Below, piece by piece: positions 1 to 6,270 of a DNA stretch of 7,424 nucleotides. The position numbers and the translations under genes are program-made. The stretch spans positions 1 to 7,424 of the forward strand of contig JAITAM010000169.1 in NCBI GenBank assembly GCA_031284085.1. Direction: 5' to 3'. The notes beneath the pieces are model-generated. The model did no database searches, was not told the DNA's origin, and was given only the letters and a program-made list of their open reading frames with translations. The stretch's first letter is position 1. Each line of letters opens with the position of its first letter. The DNA comes from Spirochaetaceae bacterium (GTDB lineage: Bacteria > Spirochaetota > Spirochaetia > Treponematales > Breznakiellaceae).

Positions 1-9
1 GACATCAGT

Positions 10-320
10 CCCAAACAGGCCGTGTCTGCTGTCAGGCAAAAAGCCGTACACCTCTCCCGTTACAACAACCTTTGAAACAGCCTGTGGCTGAGACCTCCGA
101 CCTGAAGGGTCAGACCTCCGACCTGAGGGGTCAGACCTCCGACCTGAGGGGTCAGACCTCCAACCCAAAACAGGTCAGACCTCCAACCCAAAACAGGTCG
201 TGCTTGCTGTCAGGCAAAAAGCCGTACACCTCTCCCGTTACAACAACCTTTGAAACAGCCTGTAGCTGAAAAGCCGTACGCCTCTCCCGTTATAACAACC
301 TTTGAAACAGCCTGTGGCTG
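10..320 (+). repeat. Three copies of an interspersed intergenic repeat module (module A)
   Basis: Three near-identical copies lie at 10-90, 187-268 and 269-320; the third lacks the left part. The shared core reads GCCGTAC, then CTCTCCCGTTA, then CAACCTTTGAAACAGCCTG. The first and third copies end in CAGCCTGTGGCTG, which can fold into a 5-bp hairpin (78-90 and 308-320). Further copies occur at 4642-4690 (same orientation) and at 7135-7183 and 7191-7236 (opposite orientation), so this is a dispersed family and not a local duplication. No transposase or target-site duplication is visible. It lies downstream of the sugar ABC operon. A role such as transcript ending, mRNA 3' protection or a MITE/REP-like element is only inference. 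Confidence 0.9.
91..199. repeat. Tandem array of 21-bp and 23-bp units
   Basis: Five head-to-tail units all begin AGACCTCC. Three 21-bp units lie at 91-111, 112-132 and 133-153; the second and third are identical and the first differs by one base. Two identical 23-bp units lie at 154-176 and 177-199, with an AACCCAAAACAGGTC ending. Junctions create near-palindromes such as AGGTCAGACCT (172-182). The array sits between module A copies 1 and 2. The units abut without spacers, so it is not a CRISPR array. The same core recurs at 4618-4628 and 7265-7275. Confidence 0.92.
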
Positions 321-348
321 AGACCTCCACACTACGCAGTGGAGGTCT
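321..348. repeat. Perfect 10-bp inverted repeat, 8-nt loop
   Basis: AGACCTCCAC at 321-330 pairs perfectly with GTGGAGGTCT at 339-348 around an 8-nt loop. The arms use the same AGACCTCC core as the tandem array, so the hairpin appears built from two opposed repeat units. It lies about 95 bp past the end of the ABC operon. There is no T-tract on either side, so a standard intrinsic terminator is not supported. Confidence 0.75.
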
Positions 349-442
349 GACCCTTTGGCCGGTGTTAGCCTAACACGCAAGCAGGGACGAGACAGATCAG
401 ACCTACCGTATCGCAGGCAGGTATGCGAGGGGCGTACTCGCT
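349..442. other. Non-coding remainder downstream of the ABC operon
   Basis: I see no gene here. It holds two small inverted repeats: GTGTTAG/CTAACAC at 362-376 (7-bp arms, one-base loop) and GCGAG/CTCGC at 425-441 (5-bp arms, 7-nt loop). The second lies immediately after the stop codon of the minus-strand permease gene. It could help end the operon transcript, but the stem is short and no U-tract follows on the minus strand. A diverged TCAGACCT core occurs near 396-403. Confidence 0.45.
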
Positions 443-1297
443 TTAGGCTTTAAGCCCGCTGGTAGAAATCCCCTGCACAAAATAGCGTTGGAAAAAGAGA
501 AAGAAGAGTACTACCGGGCTTACAAAGATCAGAGCGGCCGCCATAAGCAAGGCCCAATCCACTGAATAAAGACTTAAAAACTGCTGCATTCCCAAAGATA
601 GAGTGAGCTTGTCGGGCTTACTGATGTAGATGAGAGGAGCTAGGTAGTCGCTCCACGAATCAATAAATGAATAGATGCCGATAGTGGTCAGCGCCGGTTT
701 ACAAAGAGGTAAGGCTATAAATAAGTATCGATGAAATTCATTAGCGCCGTCTATGCGGGCCGCTTCCATAAGAGAATTGGGCAAACCTACAAAGAATTGC
801 CGTACGATGATGATATAAAAAGCCTTACCAAAATACATAGGCAGGATGAGCGGTATGTAGGTATTGGTAAGATGCAGTTTTGAATAAATCCGATAGAGAG
901 GGATCATGGTAACGGTGAAAGGGATCATCATGGTAGCCATGAGTAGCCCTGAAATGATCTTGCTTCCCTTCCATGGTATCTTAGCCAGAGAATAGGCGAC
1001 CATAGGGCTTACTATGAGCTGCCCTAGGATTGAAAACACGGTAATAAAAGCGGTATTCCACATGTACCGCCAGTAGGGGATGGCGGCGACTGCATTGGGA
1101 AAGTTATCGAACACCACCTGTCGGGGAAGGAGCTTTACCGGCAAGGTAAAGGCGTCCTTGTTGGTCTTGAAGGCTGTGGTTATCATAATCAAGAAAGGGG
1201 AAAAGAAAATCAGCCCCAGCACCGCCACGAGAATAACAAAGAGCAAAGATTTTATCAGCGCCTTGCTACTGTTAGGTAAAATGGAGTATGCCATCAT
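443..1297 (-). CDS. Carbohydrate ABC transporter permease, MalG/UgpE type
   Basis: This is one of the two inner-membrane subunits of a sugar importer (CUT1-type family). It passes substrate from the binding protein through the membrane. The 284 residues are usual for MalG-type permeases. Several hydrophobic segments are visible, starting near residues 16-40. The EAA loop, which docks the ATPase, is at about 178-197 (EAARIDG, then ALP). Other family hallmarks are the tryptophan-containing segment near 211-225 and a C-terminal end QRYFVQGISTSGLK (270-283). It is the last gene of the operon and overlaps the upstream permease stop by 4 bases (ATGA at 1294-1297). Two ATGs are in tandem. The AGGAG at 1302-1306 lies 4 nt before the first and 7 nt before the second, so translation may begin at residue 2. 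The sugar is not predictable from the sequence. Confidence 0.95.
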   Translation of the reverse strand: MMAYSILPNSSKALIKSLLFVILVAVLGLIFFSPFLIMITTAFKTNKDAFTLPVKLLPRQVVFDNFPNAVAAIPYWRYMWNTAFITVFSILGQLIVSPMVAYSLAKIPWKGSKIISGLLMATMMIPFTVTMIPLYRIYSKLHLTNTYIPLILPMYFGKAFYIIIVRQFFVGLPNSLMEAARIDGANEFHRYLFIALPLCKPALTTIGIYSFIDSWSDYLAPLIYISKPDKLTLSLGMQQFLSLYSVDWALLMAAALIFVSPVVLFFLFFQRYFVQGISTSGLKA

Positions 1298-2229
1298 TCC
1301 ACTCCTGCATTGGAGGTTAAGTTTTTACTAACCTTGGTCATTACACGGGCAAGCAGGGCGACTACAATAAAAAGAAGCCATGCCATAGCCGACGCCTTAC
1401 CCATTTTGAGATATACAAAAGCGTTGTGAAAAATATACAGAGGATACATCAGGATAGAGTTTCCCGGTCCGCCGCTTGCATACCCTGCTCCTGCTCCCGC
1501 ACCGGTACTAGCGTTGGTGATGATGTAGACCTGCTGAAAATACTGAAAGGCGTTGATGAGGTTTAAGATAGCCTGATAAACCAGCACATGGGTAATAGAA
1601 GGCAGGGTAATAAAAATAAACTTCCGTATAGGTCCTACTCCGTCCATTTCCGCCGATTCATAGTAACTAACCGGCACTTCTTCCAAAGCCGCCATACAGA
1701 TAAGCATGGCGGTTCCGGTACACCATGTTCCCATGAGCAGCAATGCAGCTTTTGTGTACTGCATATCCATGAGCCATGCAGGCCCTTGAATTCCAAACCA
1801 GCGCAGCACCATGTTGATATACCCGTAGGTCGGATCAAAGATCCATATCCACACCATGGTAGCAGCGATGGTCGGAATAATGGAGGGCAGGAAAAACAGA
1901 GTCCTTACCACTCCACGCAAGGCGAATTTTTTGGTTACTATCAGTCCCAGCAACAACGCTACCAATAGGTTGACCGGCGTTGAAACAAAGGCGATGAACA
2001 GGGTGTTCATAAGACTTTTTAGCACCAAAGGATCGCTGAATACGAATTGATAGTTCTCCAACCCTACCCATCGAGGCGGCATTACCGGATTGAAAGCTGT
2101 AAAACTGTAATAAAACGACGCGGCCAGAGGGTAGATGCTAAAACATATAAAACCGATGATCCAAGGGAGGGCAAACAGAAAACCGTTGCGATTATTCCTC
2201 CACGCTTCCGACAAATGCTTCTTTTTCAT
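1294..2229 (-). CDS. Carbohydrate ABC transporter permease, MalF/UgpA type
   Basis: This is the partner permease of the same sugar importer, forming a heterodimer with the MalG-type subunit. The 311 residues are normal for short MalF-type permeases. A cytoplasmic basic N-terminus (MKKKHLSEAWRNNRNG) precedes the first membrane segment near 17-42. The EAA loop is near 190-210 (ESAEMDG, then TLP). The C-terminal signature GGPGNS followed by a membrane segment with MGKASAMAW is at about 253-284. A small glycine/alanine-rich stretch (AGAGAG near 243-248) precedes that signature and is longer than I expect for the family. The start is supported by AGGAGG at 2240-2245, 10 nt before the ATG. It follows the binding-protein gene by 43 nt with no visible terminator, so the genes are probably co-transcribed. 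Confidence 0.95.
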   Translation of the reverse strand: MKKKHLSEAWRNNRNGFLFALPWIIGFICFSIYPLAASFYYSFTAFNPVMPPRWVGLENYQFVFSDPLVLKSLMNTLFIAFVSTPVNLLVALLLGLIVTKKFALRGVVRTLFFLPSIIPTIAATMVWIWIFDPTYGYINMVLRWFGIQGPAWLMDMQYTKAALLLMGTWCTGTAMLICMAALEEVPVSYYESAEMDGVGPIRKFIFITLPSITHVLVYQAILNLINAFQYFQQVYIITNASTGAGAGAGYASGGPGNSILMYPLYIFHNAFVYLKMGKASAMAWLLFIVVALLARVMTKVSKNLTSNAGVE

Positions 2230-2272
2230 AACTCTCTTTCCTCCTCCCTTCCTTGGATCAATTCTGTTACAT

Positions 2273-3550
2273 TTACTTCAGATTCTTTACACGATCCGCT
2301 AGAGCCGCCATAGCCGCCGCAGGGGTTTGCCTTCCTGAATATACATAGTCCAAATACTCGTTCAGCATGGAAATATATTCGTTGAAATCATTGATCTGGG
2401 CGTACTGTATTCCCTTCTCCAGCTTGAGAGCTTCAATAAACTCAGGGAAACCCGGCTGTGCCAAAATATCCTTGTCTGTATAGAGAGCTTTCAGAGCCGG
2501 TAAATTACCGGTACCTACATCAATAATCTTTGCTCCAGCTGGGCCGGTAAGCCATTTTGCAAAATCCCATGCACCGTCTTTTTCGGTCGCAGTAATGGGG
2601 ATAAAGATAGAATTGGTCTCAAAACGACTAGTTCCTTGTAGTTCCGGATGGGCTTTGCTGCCGGGGATAAGCGCAATACCGTAATTAACGGTAGAATTGA
2701 AATTCTTTATCATTGTAGGCAGCCACGAACCGTCAAAACGGAAGAGTTGTTTACCAGCAAAGAACATATCTTTTTCGGTATACCGGTTGGTATTGGCAGT
2801 TGCGACAAAAGCCTGCACCTTCTCTATGCCATAGAGGTTTCTGTAGCGCACATTGTAGGTGAGGCTATCAATAATTCCCTGATCCTGCGGGGTTAAGGTC
2901 TTACCGTTAGCAGACCACCAGCGGCCGCCGAAAGCGTAGATCAGTTCCTGCCTTGCCGAAGCAAGAGGGAAGAGAGGATAGCCGAGAACATCAATATTTC
3001 CATTGGCATCCAGTTTGGTAGCGGCTACCGCCATCTCATACATCTCTTCCACCGTCTTGGGCGGCTCTGAGAACCCTGCGGCTTTGAGAATGTCCTTATT
3101 ATAGAACATCTGGATGGTATAGCCGGTCAAAGGCAGAGCAAAGACCTCACTGTTAATGGTATTGGCTTCTATGGATTTGTTAGAGTAGATACTCAAATCA
3201 AATTTGTCCCGGTCAATAAAAGATTTAAGTCCGGTTAAAAGACCATTAGCCTGATAAGAAACGATCTGGGAATTCGAGCCTTGCACCAAATCCGGCGATT
3301 CGTTACCCGACATAGCAACGATCAGCTTCTGTTGATCATTGACACTCAAACCTTCTACTTTGTATTTGTTCTGGGATGCATTGTAGGCAGCAATAGCTTG
3401 CTCGTAGACCTTTGCCTCATCTCCGGTATTGTTATACCAAAAACTGACTACCTTTGGACCTGCGGTTTCTGTCTGCCTGGATCCGGACGCGTAAACATTA
3501 AAGCCCGCCGCTAAGATCACCAAAACAAAAGAACAGAGTAATTTTTTCAT
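2273..3550 (-). CDS. Extracellular sugar-binding protein of ABC transporter (SBP family 1)
   Basis: This solute-binding protein captures a carbohydrate in the periplasm and delivers it to the two downstream permeases. It has 425 residues, typical of family 1 binding proteins. The N-terminus is a signal peptide (basic MKK, hydrophobic 4-17, then VYA at 19-21), consistent with signal peptidase I cleavage after residue 21. The only nearby cysteine is C6, inside the hydrophobic core, so there is no lipobox. Family hallmarks are YNKDILKAAGF...PPKTVEEM (150-170), FDGSWLP (272-278) and AWDFAKWLTGPAG (327-339). The first gene of the operon, it has a perfect AGGAGG (3555-3560) 4 nt before the ATG. Its promoter and operator-like sites lie in the region shared with the divergent regulator. 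Substrate is unknown; no glycosidase or sugar kinase gene is nearby. Confidence 0.95.
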   Translation of the reverse strand: MKKLLCSFVLVILAAGFNVYASGSRQTETAGPKVVSFWYNNTGDEAKVYEQAIAAYNASQNKYKVEGLSVNDQQKLIVAMSGNESPDLVQGSNSQIVSYQANGLLTGLKSFIDRDKFDLSIYSNKSIEANTINSEVFALPLTGYTIQMFYNKDILKAAGFSEPPKTVEEMYEMAVAATKLDANGNIDVLGYPLFPLASARQELIYAFGGRWWSANGKTLTPQDQGIIDSLTYNVRYRNLYGIEKVQAFVATANTNRYTEKDMFFAGKQLFRFDGSWLPTMIKNFNSTVNYGIALIPGSKAHPELQGTSRFETNSIFIPITATEKDGAWDFAKWLTGPAGAKIIDVGTGNLPALKALYTDKDILAQPGFPEFIEALKLEKGIQYAQINDFNEYISMLNEYLDYVYSGRQTPAAAMAALADRVKNLK

Positions 3551-3571
3551 GTTACCTCCTAAAGTTTAACC

Positions 3572-3610
3572 TCAATGAGCATCTACCTATTTGTCAGATT
3601 ATCTCATTGA
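3572..3610. repeat. 8-bp inverted repeat in the leader of the ABC operon
   Basis: TCAATGAG at 3572-3579 is the reverse complement of CTCATTGA at 3603-3610, with 23 nt between them. It lies almost entirely downstream of the predicted start point of the minus-strand operon, so it could fold in the 5' leader. The enclosed stretch contains operator-like copy 1. Whether it acts in DNA or RNA is not decidable here. Confidence 0.4.
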
Positions 3611-3616
3611 TACATT

Positions 3617-3646
3617 AGTATAACATACTATTTGTAAGATAATCAA
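3617..3646 (-). promoter_or_regulatory. Predicted sigma70-like promoter of the sugar ABC operon
   Basis: On the minus strand, TATACT (3617-3622, 5 of 6 to consensus) is preceded by TTGATT (3641-3646, 4 of 6) with an 18-nt spacer. Transcription would start near 3610, giving a leader of about 60 nt before the binding-protein ATG. Operator-like copy 2 lies inside the spacer, a placement that suits repression. Confidence 0.6.
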
Positions 3647-3706
3647 TATAAAAATATGAAGAATTATTATCTTTTGTGAGATTCATTGGTATTTCAACGT
3701 TTTTTC

Positions 3707-3735
3707 TTGCAGAAATAGCAAACAAATAGTAAGAT
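3707..3735 (+). promoter_or_regulatory. Weak candidate promoter of the divergent regulator gene
   Basis: TTGCAG (3707-3712) and TAAGAT (3730-3735) are separated by 17 nt on the plus strand. Each is a modest match (3 and 4 of 6). The start point would fall near 3742, only about 3 nt before the regulator ATG, implying a nearly leaderless mRNA. This agrees with the lack of a clear Shine-Dalgarno sequence there. The -10 coincides with operator-like copy 4, which would suit autoregulation. Confidence 0.35.
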
Positions 3736-3744
3736 ACCATTACT

Positions 3745-4479
3745 ATGGATCGTTTAGAAGATGAGAAACAGCTATTGCAGCAGCTCCTTAGCCTTATTGC
3801 TTCCCACTTTGGAGATCGTTGCGAGGTTGTATTGCACGACCTTACCAATGAATATAATCATACTATTATTGATATTCGCAATGGGCATATAACAGGTCGG
3901 AAGATCGGCGGTTGCGGAAGTAATTTGGGGCTTGAAGTTCTCAGCGGTAACATGAAGGACGGGGATAGGTTTAATTATGTAACCACCACTCTTGACGGAA
4001 AGATCCTCAGGTCATCTTCTATTTATATAAAGAACGATGCGGGAGTTGTTATAGGTTCTCTGTGTATTAACCTCGACATTACCGAATCAATTCAATTTGA
4101 AGGCTTCTTGCGGAAGTACAACCACTTTGAAACTACTCAGAAAGAATTCTTCGCCCATGACATCAACAACTTGCTTGAGTTTCTTATCCAGCAAGCGTGC
4201 CGGCTCATTGGTAAAGCGCCGCGGGAAATGAACAAGGATGAGCGCCTAGCTTTCCTCGCGCAGCTTGATAGTAAAGGGGCTTTTCAGATTGCCAAGTCAA
4301 GCGTAAGGATATGCAAAGAATTGGGGATTAGTAAATTCACTCTTTACAACGATCTGGATAGTATTCGCAGCCAGAGTAAAAAAGAGAACGGCCATCATCA
4401 GAAGAAAAGCGCTGCTGGAGATGCAGAGGATACAGCACAGTCATCTGTTACCGAAGATGATCCTTCACTGGAAGAATGA
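3745..4479 (+). CDS. YheO/DauR-family transcriptional regulator (PAS-like plus HTH)
   Basis: This is a cytoplasmic DNA-binding regulator of the YheO/DauR type. Residues about 8-115 form the YheO-like PAS domain, with the family pattern CEVVLHDL (26-33), IRNGHITGRKIGG (44-56) and IGSLCINLDIT (103-113). Residues about 167-206 form the C-terminal helix-turn-helix (DSKGAFQIAKSSVRICKELG, then ISKFTLYNDL). A hydrophilic, acidic tail of about 35 residues follows and is less typical. DauR of Pseudomonas responds to D-arginine metabolism; E. coli YheO has no settled ligand that I can cite. Position opposite a sugar importer suggests that it controls that operon. An in-frame stop at 3730-3732 blocks extension upstream beyond 3733. 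No good Shine-Dalgarno precedes the ATG. The ligand cannot be predicted. Confidence 0.9.
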   Translation: MDRLEDEKQLLQQLLSLIASHFGDRCEVVLHDLTNEYNHTIIDIRNGHITGRKIGGCGSNLGLEVLSGNMKDGDRFNYVTTTLDGKILRSSSIYIKNDAGVVIGSLCINLDITESIQFEGFLRKYNHFETTQKEFFAHDINNLLEFLIQQACRLIGKAPREMNKDERLAFLAQLDSKGAFQIAKSSVRICKELGISKFTLYNDLDSIRSQSKKENGHHQKKSAAGDAEDTAQSSVTEDDPSLEE

Positions 4480-4487
4480 GTTTTTTC

Positions 4488-4629
4488 GAGGGTCAGATGC
4501 ACGCCCATGCGAGGGTCAGACGTGGAAGCTCTTCATTCTATATGGTTTCGGCCTGCCTGACCTGTTTTCTGAAGCACTTTCAGACGGCTATCTGAGGTCT
4601 GACCTCTAACCCAAATCAGGTCAGACCTC
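4488..4629. repeat. Repeat cluster with a 12-bp inverted repeat in convergent intergenic space
   Basis: GAGGGTCAGA occurs at 4488-4497 and again at 4511-4520. Further on, GAGGTCTGACCT (4594-4605) is perfectly inverted as AGGTCAGACCTC (4618-4629) around a 12-nt loop containing AACCCAAATC. This is the same unit as the 23-bp repeat in the 91-199 array. It lies between the 3' ends of the regulator (plus) and the histidine kinase (minus). The strong stem might work in both directions, but no T-tract follows on either strand. The only T-tract nearby (4481-4486) directly follows the regulator stop and has just a 4-bp stem before it. Confidence 0.7.
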
Positions 4630-4641
4630 CGAAGCAGGGTC

Positions 4642-4690
4642 AAGCCGTACACTTCTCCCGATACAAGAACCTTTGAAACAGGCTGCGGCT
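4642..4690 (+). repeat. Module A repeat copy 4
   Basis: This stretch matches the core of the repeat at 10-90 with a few substitutions: AAGCCGTACACTTCTCCCG, then ATACAAGAACC, then TTTGAAACAGGCTGCGGCT. It ends 5 bp before the stop codon of the minus-strand histidine kinase gene, so it sits tight against a gene end. ATACAAGAACC is shared with the copies at 7135-7236 and differs from the 10-320 copies (TACAACAACC), which suggests two subtypes. Confidence 0.85.
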
Positions 4691-4695
4691 CTGCC

Positions 4696-6120
4696 TTATA
4701 AGGCTACCCGAAAGATGGCGCCGTTGGAGCCGTTCTCTGCACCGACGCTTTCTACATGGATCGTTCCACCGTGGGCGCTTACTATCGCAGCAGCGATGGC
4801 AAGCCCAATCCCACTGCCGCCGGTACTACGGCTCCTTGACTTGTCGGTACGATAGAAACGCTCAAAAATATACGGGATTTCACTCTCAGGTATGCCCATG
4901 CCGCTATCGCTTATAATAGTATCCCATTGATGAACCCCCTTTTCTATACAGACCTTTATTGTCCCCGAATCGGTGTACTTGAGCGCATTGGAAAATAGGT
5001 TCATAAATACCTGTTTGAGCCGATCGTAATCAGCTTCAATCGGGCTTTCTCTCAGATTCAAGTCTAAGGTTATACCCTTTTCATACAAAGCAGCCCCGAA
5101 CTGTTCAGCCGTAACCTGAACCAGTTTTGCAAGATCAAACGTGGTTTTGTTCAGTTTAACCCTATCCCACTCAAAACCCGTAAGAGTATCCAAGTCTTCA
5201 ACCAAGCGAATGAGCCGCAATATCTCCTCATGGCAGCTAAGCAAGTGTTCTTTGTCCGGCTCATACACGCCGTCAATCATCGCCTCTACGTTTCCCTGCA
5301 AACAAGTTAGGGGTGTGCGTAGCTCATGGGCTATGTCGGTGCTGAGCTGCTTTTGCCTGCGCTCTCCCTCCTCCAACTCAAAAGCCAGCCCATTGATGGA
5401 ACGAGAAAGGTCCTGTAGTTCTCGTGTTTTATACTCGTCAGGTATCCTGATACGAAACCTTTGCAGCTTTGTTCCGTCCGAGTGTACCGTTGCTATTGCC
5501 CGTGCAGCTTGTGCGGCTTTAAGAATCGGCTCTGCAATGCTCTTTGAGATTATGAGGGCAATACCGGCGCTTAACAAAGCAAGAATAAGACCGGCAACAA
5601 GAAGGAGTCTGTTTATGGATCGTAGGAATCGTGTCTCCGTCTCACTGTAAAAAAAAGGCCCGTAGGTTTCTATAGTAACTGCGCCTATGCTCTTGCCGTC
5701 ATAGTAAACCGGATACACCTGCTTCTGCAGCTCGCCTTTTAAGCGAAACTGCCCCTCCATCCGGAAGGCTATACTGTTTATCGCTTCAAAGCATTGCTGC
5801 ATATTACAGGACCGGGCATTCCATACCGAGTTCCCTTTGGCGTCATGCACGCTTACAATATAGCCCTCATGGACAAAGGACATTCCTATAGCCTCGACAC
5901 TAAGGCGCTCAAACCTACTGCGCATAGGACTGTAAAGCCCCTCTATGACTCGGACTATCTCTTCGCTTTTTCTGTTGATGTTCTCCTTAATCAAGGCGTT
6001 AAAGCTTAGAGCGGTAAACAGATTGATAGCCACCGCTAAGGCAGCTAAAGCGCCGCTGATAAACACGGTGTAGGTAAGGGCAAGGCGGTTTTGAAGGCGT
6101 ATGGTAAAACGATCTTTCAT
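4696..6120 (-). CDS. Membrane sensor histidine kinase (HAMP-HisKA-HATPase)
   Basis: This protein senses an external signal, autophosphorylates on histidine and passes the phosphate to a response regulator. Of 474 residues, membrane segment 1 is near 15-38, an extracytoplasmic sensor domain spans about 39-168, and membrane segment 2 is near 170-191. A HAMP linker follows to about 250. The H-box TDIAHELRTPL carries the predicted phosphoacceptor H265. ATP-binding boxes follow: N (NLFSN, 374-378), G1 (DSGMG, 405-409), F (IFERFYR, 418-424) and G2 (GGSGIGL, 434-440), so all catalytic motifs are present. The sensor domain has WNARSCNMQQC (100-110) and IGAVTIETYGPFF (145-157), a pattern familiar from Firmicutes and Treponema kinases. 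GGAG lies 6 nt before the ATG. The usual upstream response regulator gene is missing; the upstream gene is divergent and unrelated. Confidence 0.96.
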   Translation of the reverse strand: MKDRFTIRLQNRLALTYTVFISGALAALAVAINLFTALSFNALIKENINRKSEEIVRVIEGLYSPMRSRFERLSVEAIGMSFVHEGYIVSVHDAKGNSVWNARSCNMQQCFEAINSIAFRMEGQFRLKGELQKQVYPVYYDGKSIGAVTIETYGPFFYSETETRFLRSINRLLLVAGLILALLSAGIALIISKSIAEPILKAAQAARAIATVHSDGTKLQRFRIRIPDEYKTRELQDLSRSINGLAFELEEGERRQKQLSTDIAHELRTPLTCLQGNVEAMIDGVYEPDKEHLLSCHEEILRLIRLVEDLDTLTGFEWDRVKLNKTTFDLAKLVQVTAEQFGAALYEKGITLDLNLRESPIEADYDRLKQVFMNLFSNALKYTDSGTIKVCIEKGVHQWDTIISDSGMGIPESEIPYIFERFYRTDKSRSRSTGGSGIGLAIAAAIVSAHGGTIHVESVGAENGSNGAIFRVAL

Positions 6121-6232
6121 AGTTTACTCCGGCAAGACTTCTCTGTATCTGTACTATAATAACATAAGTTCTATATAAGCAGCTTAATAAAGCGCACAGC
6201 TTGGCGTAGTCTTCTGCTGATAGAGAAGTTGA

Positions 6233-6261
6233 TTGACTGAATAAGTAAAAGCCGGTAGACT
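6233..6261 (+). promoter_or_regulatory. Predicted sigma70-like promoter of the DUF2135-like gene
   Basis: TTGACT (6233-6238, 5 of 6) and TAGACT (6256-6261, 4 of 6) are separated by 17 nt. Transcription would begin near 6268, giving a leader of about 57 nt. A perfect TATAAT also occurs at 6155-6160 on the plus strand but lacks a recognisable -35 and would give a leader of about 160 nt. On the opposite strand TATTAT (6156-6161) could serve the kinase gene, again without a good -35. Confidence 0.45.
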
Positions 6262-6270
6262 AAGGGCGTT

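Larger units (their letters stand above)
3589..3735 (+). promoter_or_regulatory. Array of four operator-like direct repeats (consensus near TTTGTNAGAT)
   Basis: Four 11-bp copies lie in the same orientation: ATTTGTCAGAT (3589-3599), ATTTGTAAGAT (3630-3640), TTTTGTGAGAT (3672-3682) and AATAGTAAGAT (3725-3735). Start-to-start spacing is 41, 42 and 53 bp, close to 4, 4 and 5 turns of B-DNA, so all would face the same side. Copy 2 lies between the proposed -35 and -10 of the ABC operon, copy 1 just downstream of its start point, and copy 4 overlaps the proposed -10 of the divergent regulator. A 10-bp arm TACTATTTGT (3626-3635) is also exactly inverted at 3722-3731. The neighbouring YheO-type regulator is the likely binder. 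That is inference from position. Confidence 0.65.

Noticed and set aside
91..199. CRISPR array
   Set aside because: Units of 21-23 bp abut directly with no unique spacers, and no cas genes are present.
72..269. Plus-strand frame of 65 codons with a repeated SDLRGQT pattern
   Set aside because: It is simply the 21-bp tandem array read in one frame, followed by module A. It has no Shine-Dalgarno and the 23-bp units break the pattern.
349..442. Possible tRNA or small structured RNA after the ABC operon
   Set aside because: Small stems exist, but no cloverleaf, conserved T-loop or CCA-like end could be found.
1080..2313. Plus-strand and alternative-frame open frames across the permease genes
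   Set aside because: They are antisense or out-of-frame shadows of two permeases with clear family motifs; no protein-like features.
4421..4609. Plus-strand frame spanning the regulator end and the repeats
   Set aside because: It overlaps the regulator out of frame and runs into repeat sequence; no homology recognised.
4693..4704. Perfect palindrome GCCTTATAAGGC over the kinase stop codon
   Set aside because: It is 12 bp with no loop and partly coding; likely chance, with no adjacent T-tract.
5141..6009. Plus-strand open frames opposite the histidine kinase
   Set aside because: They are shadows of a kinase with every expected motif in frame on the minus strand.
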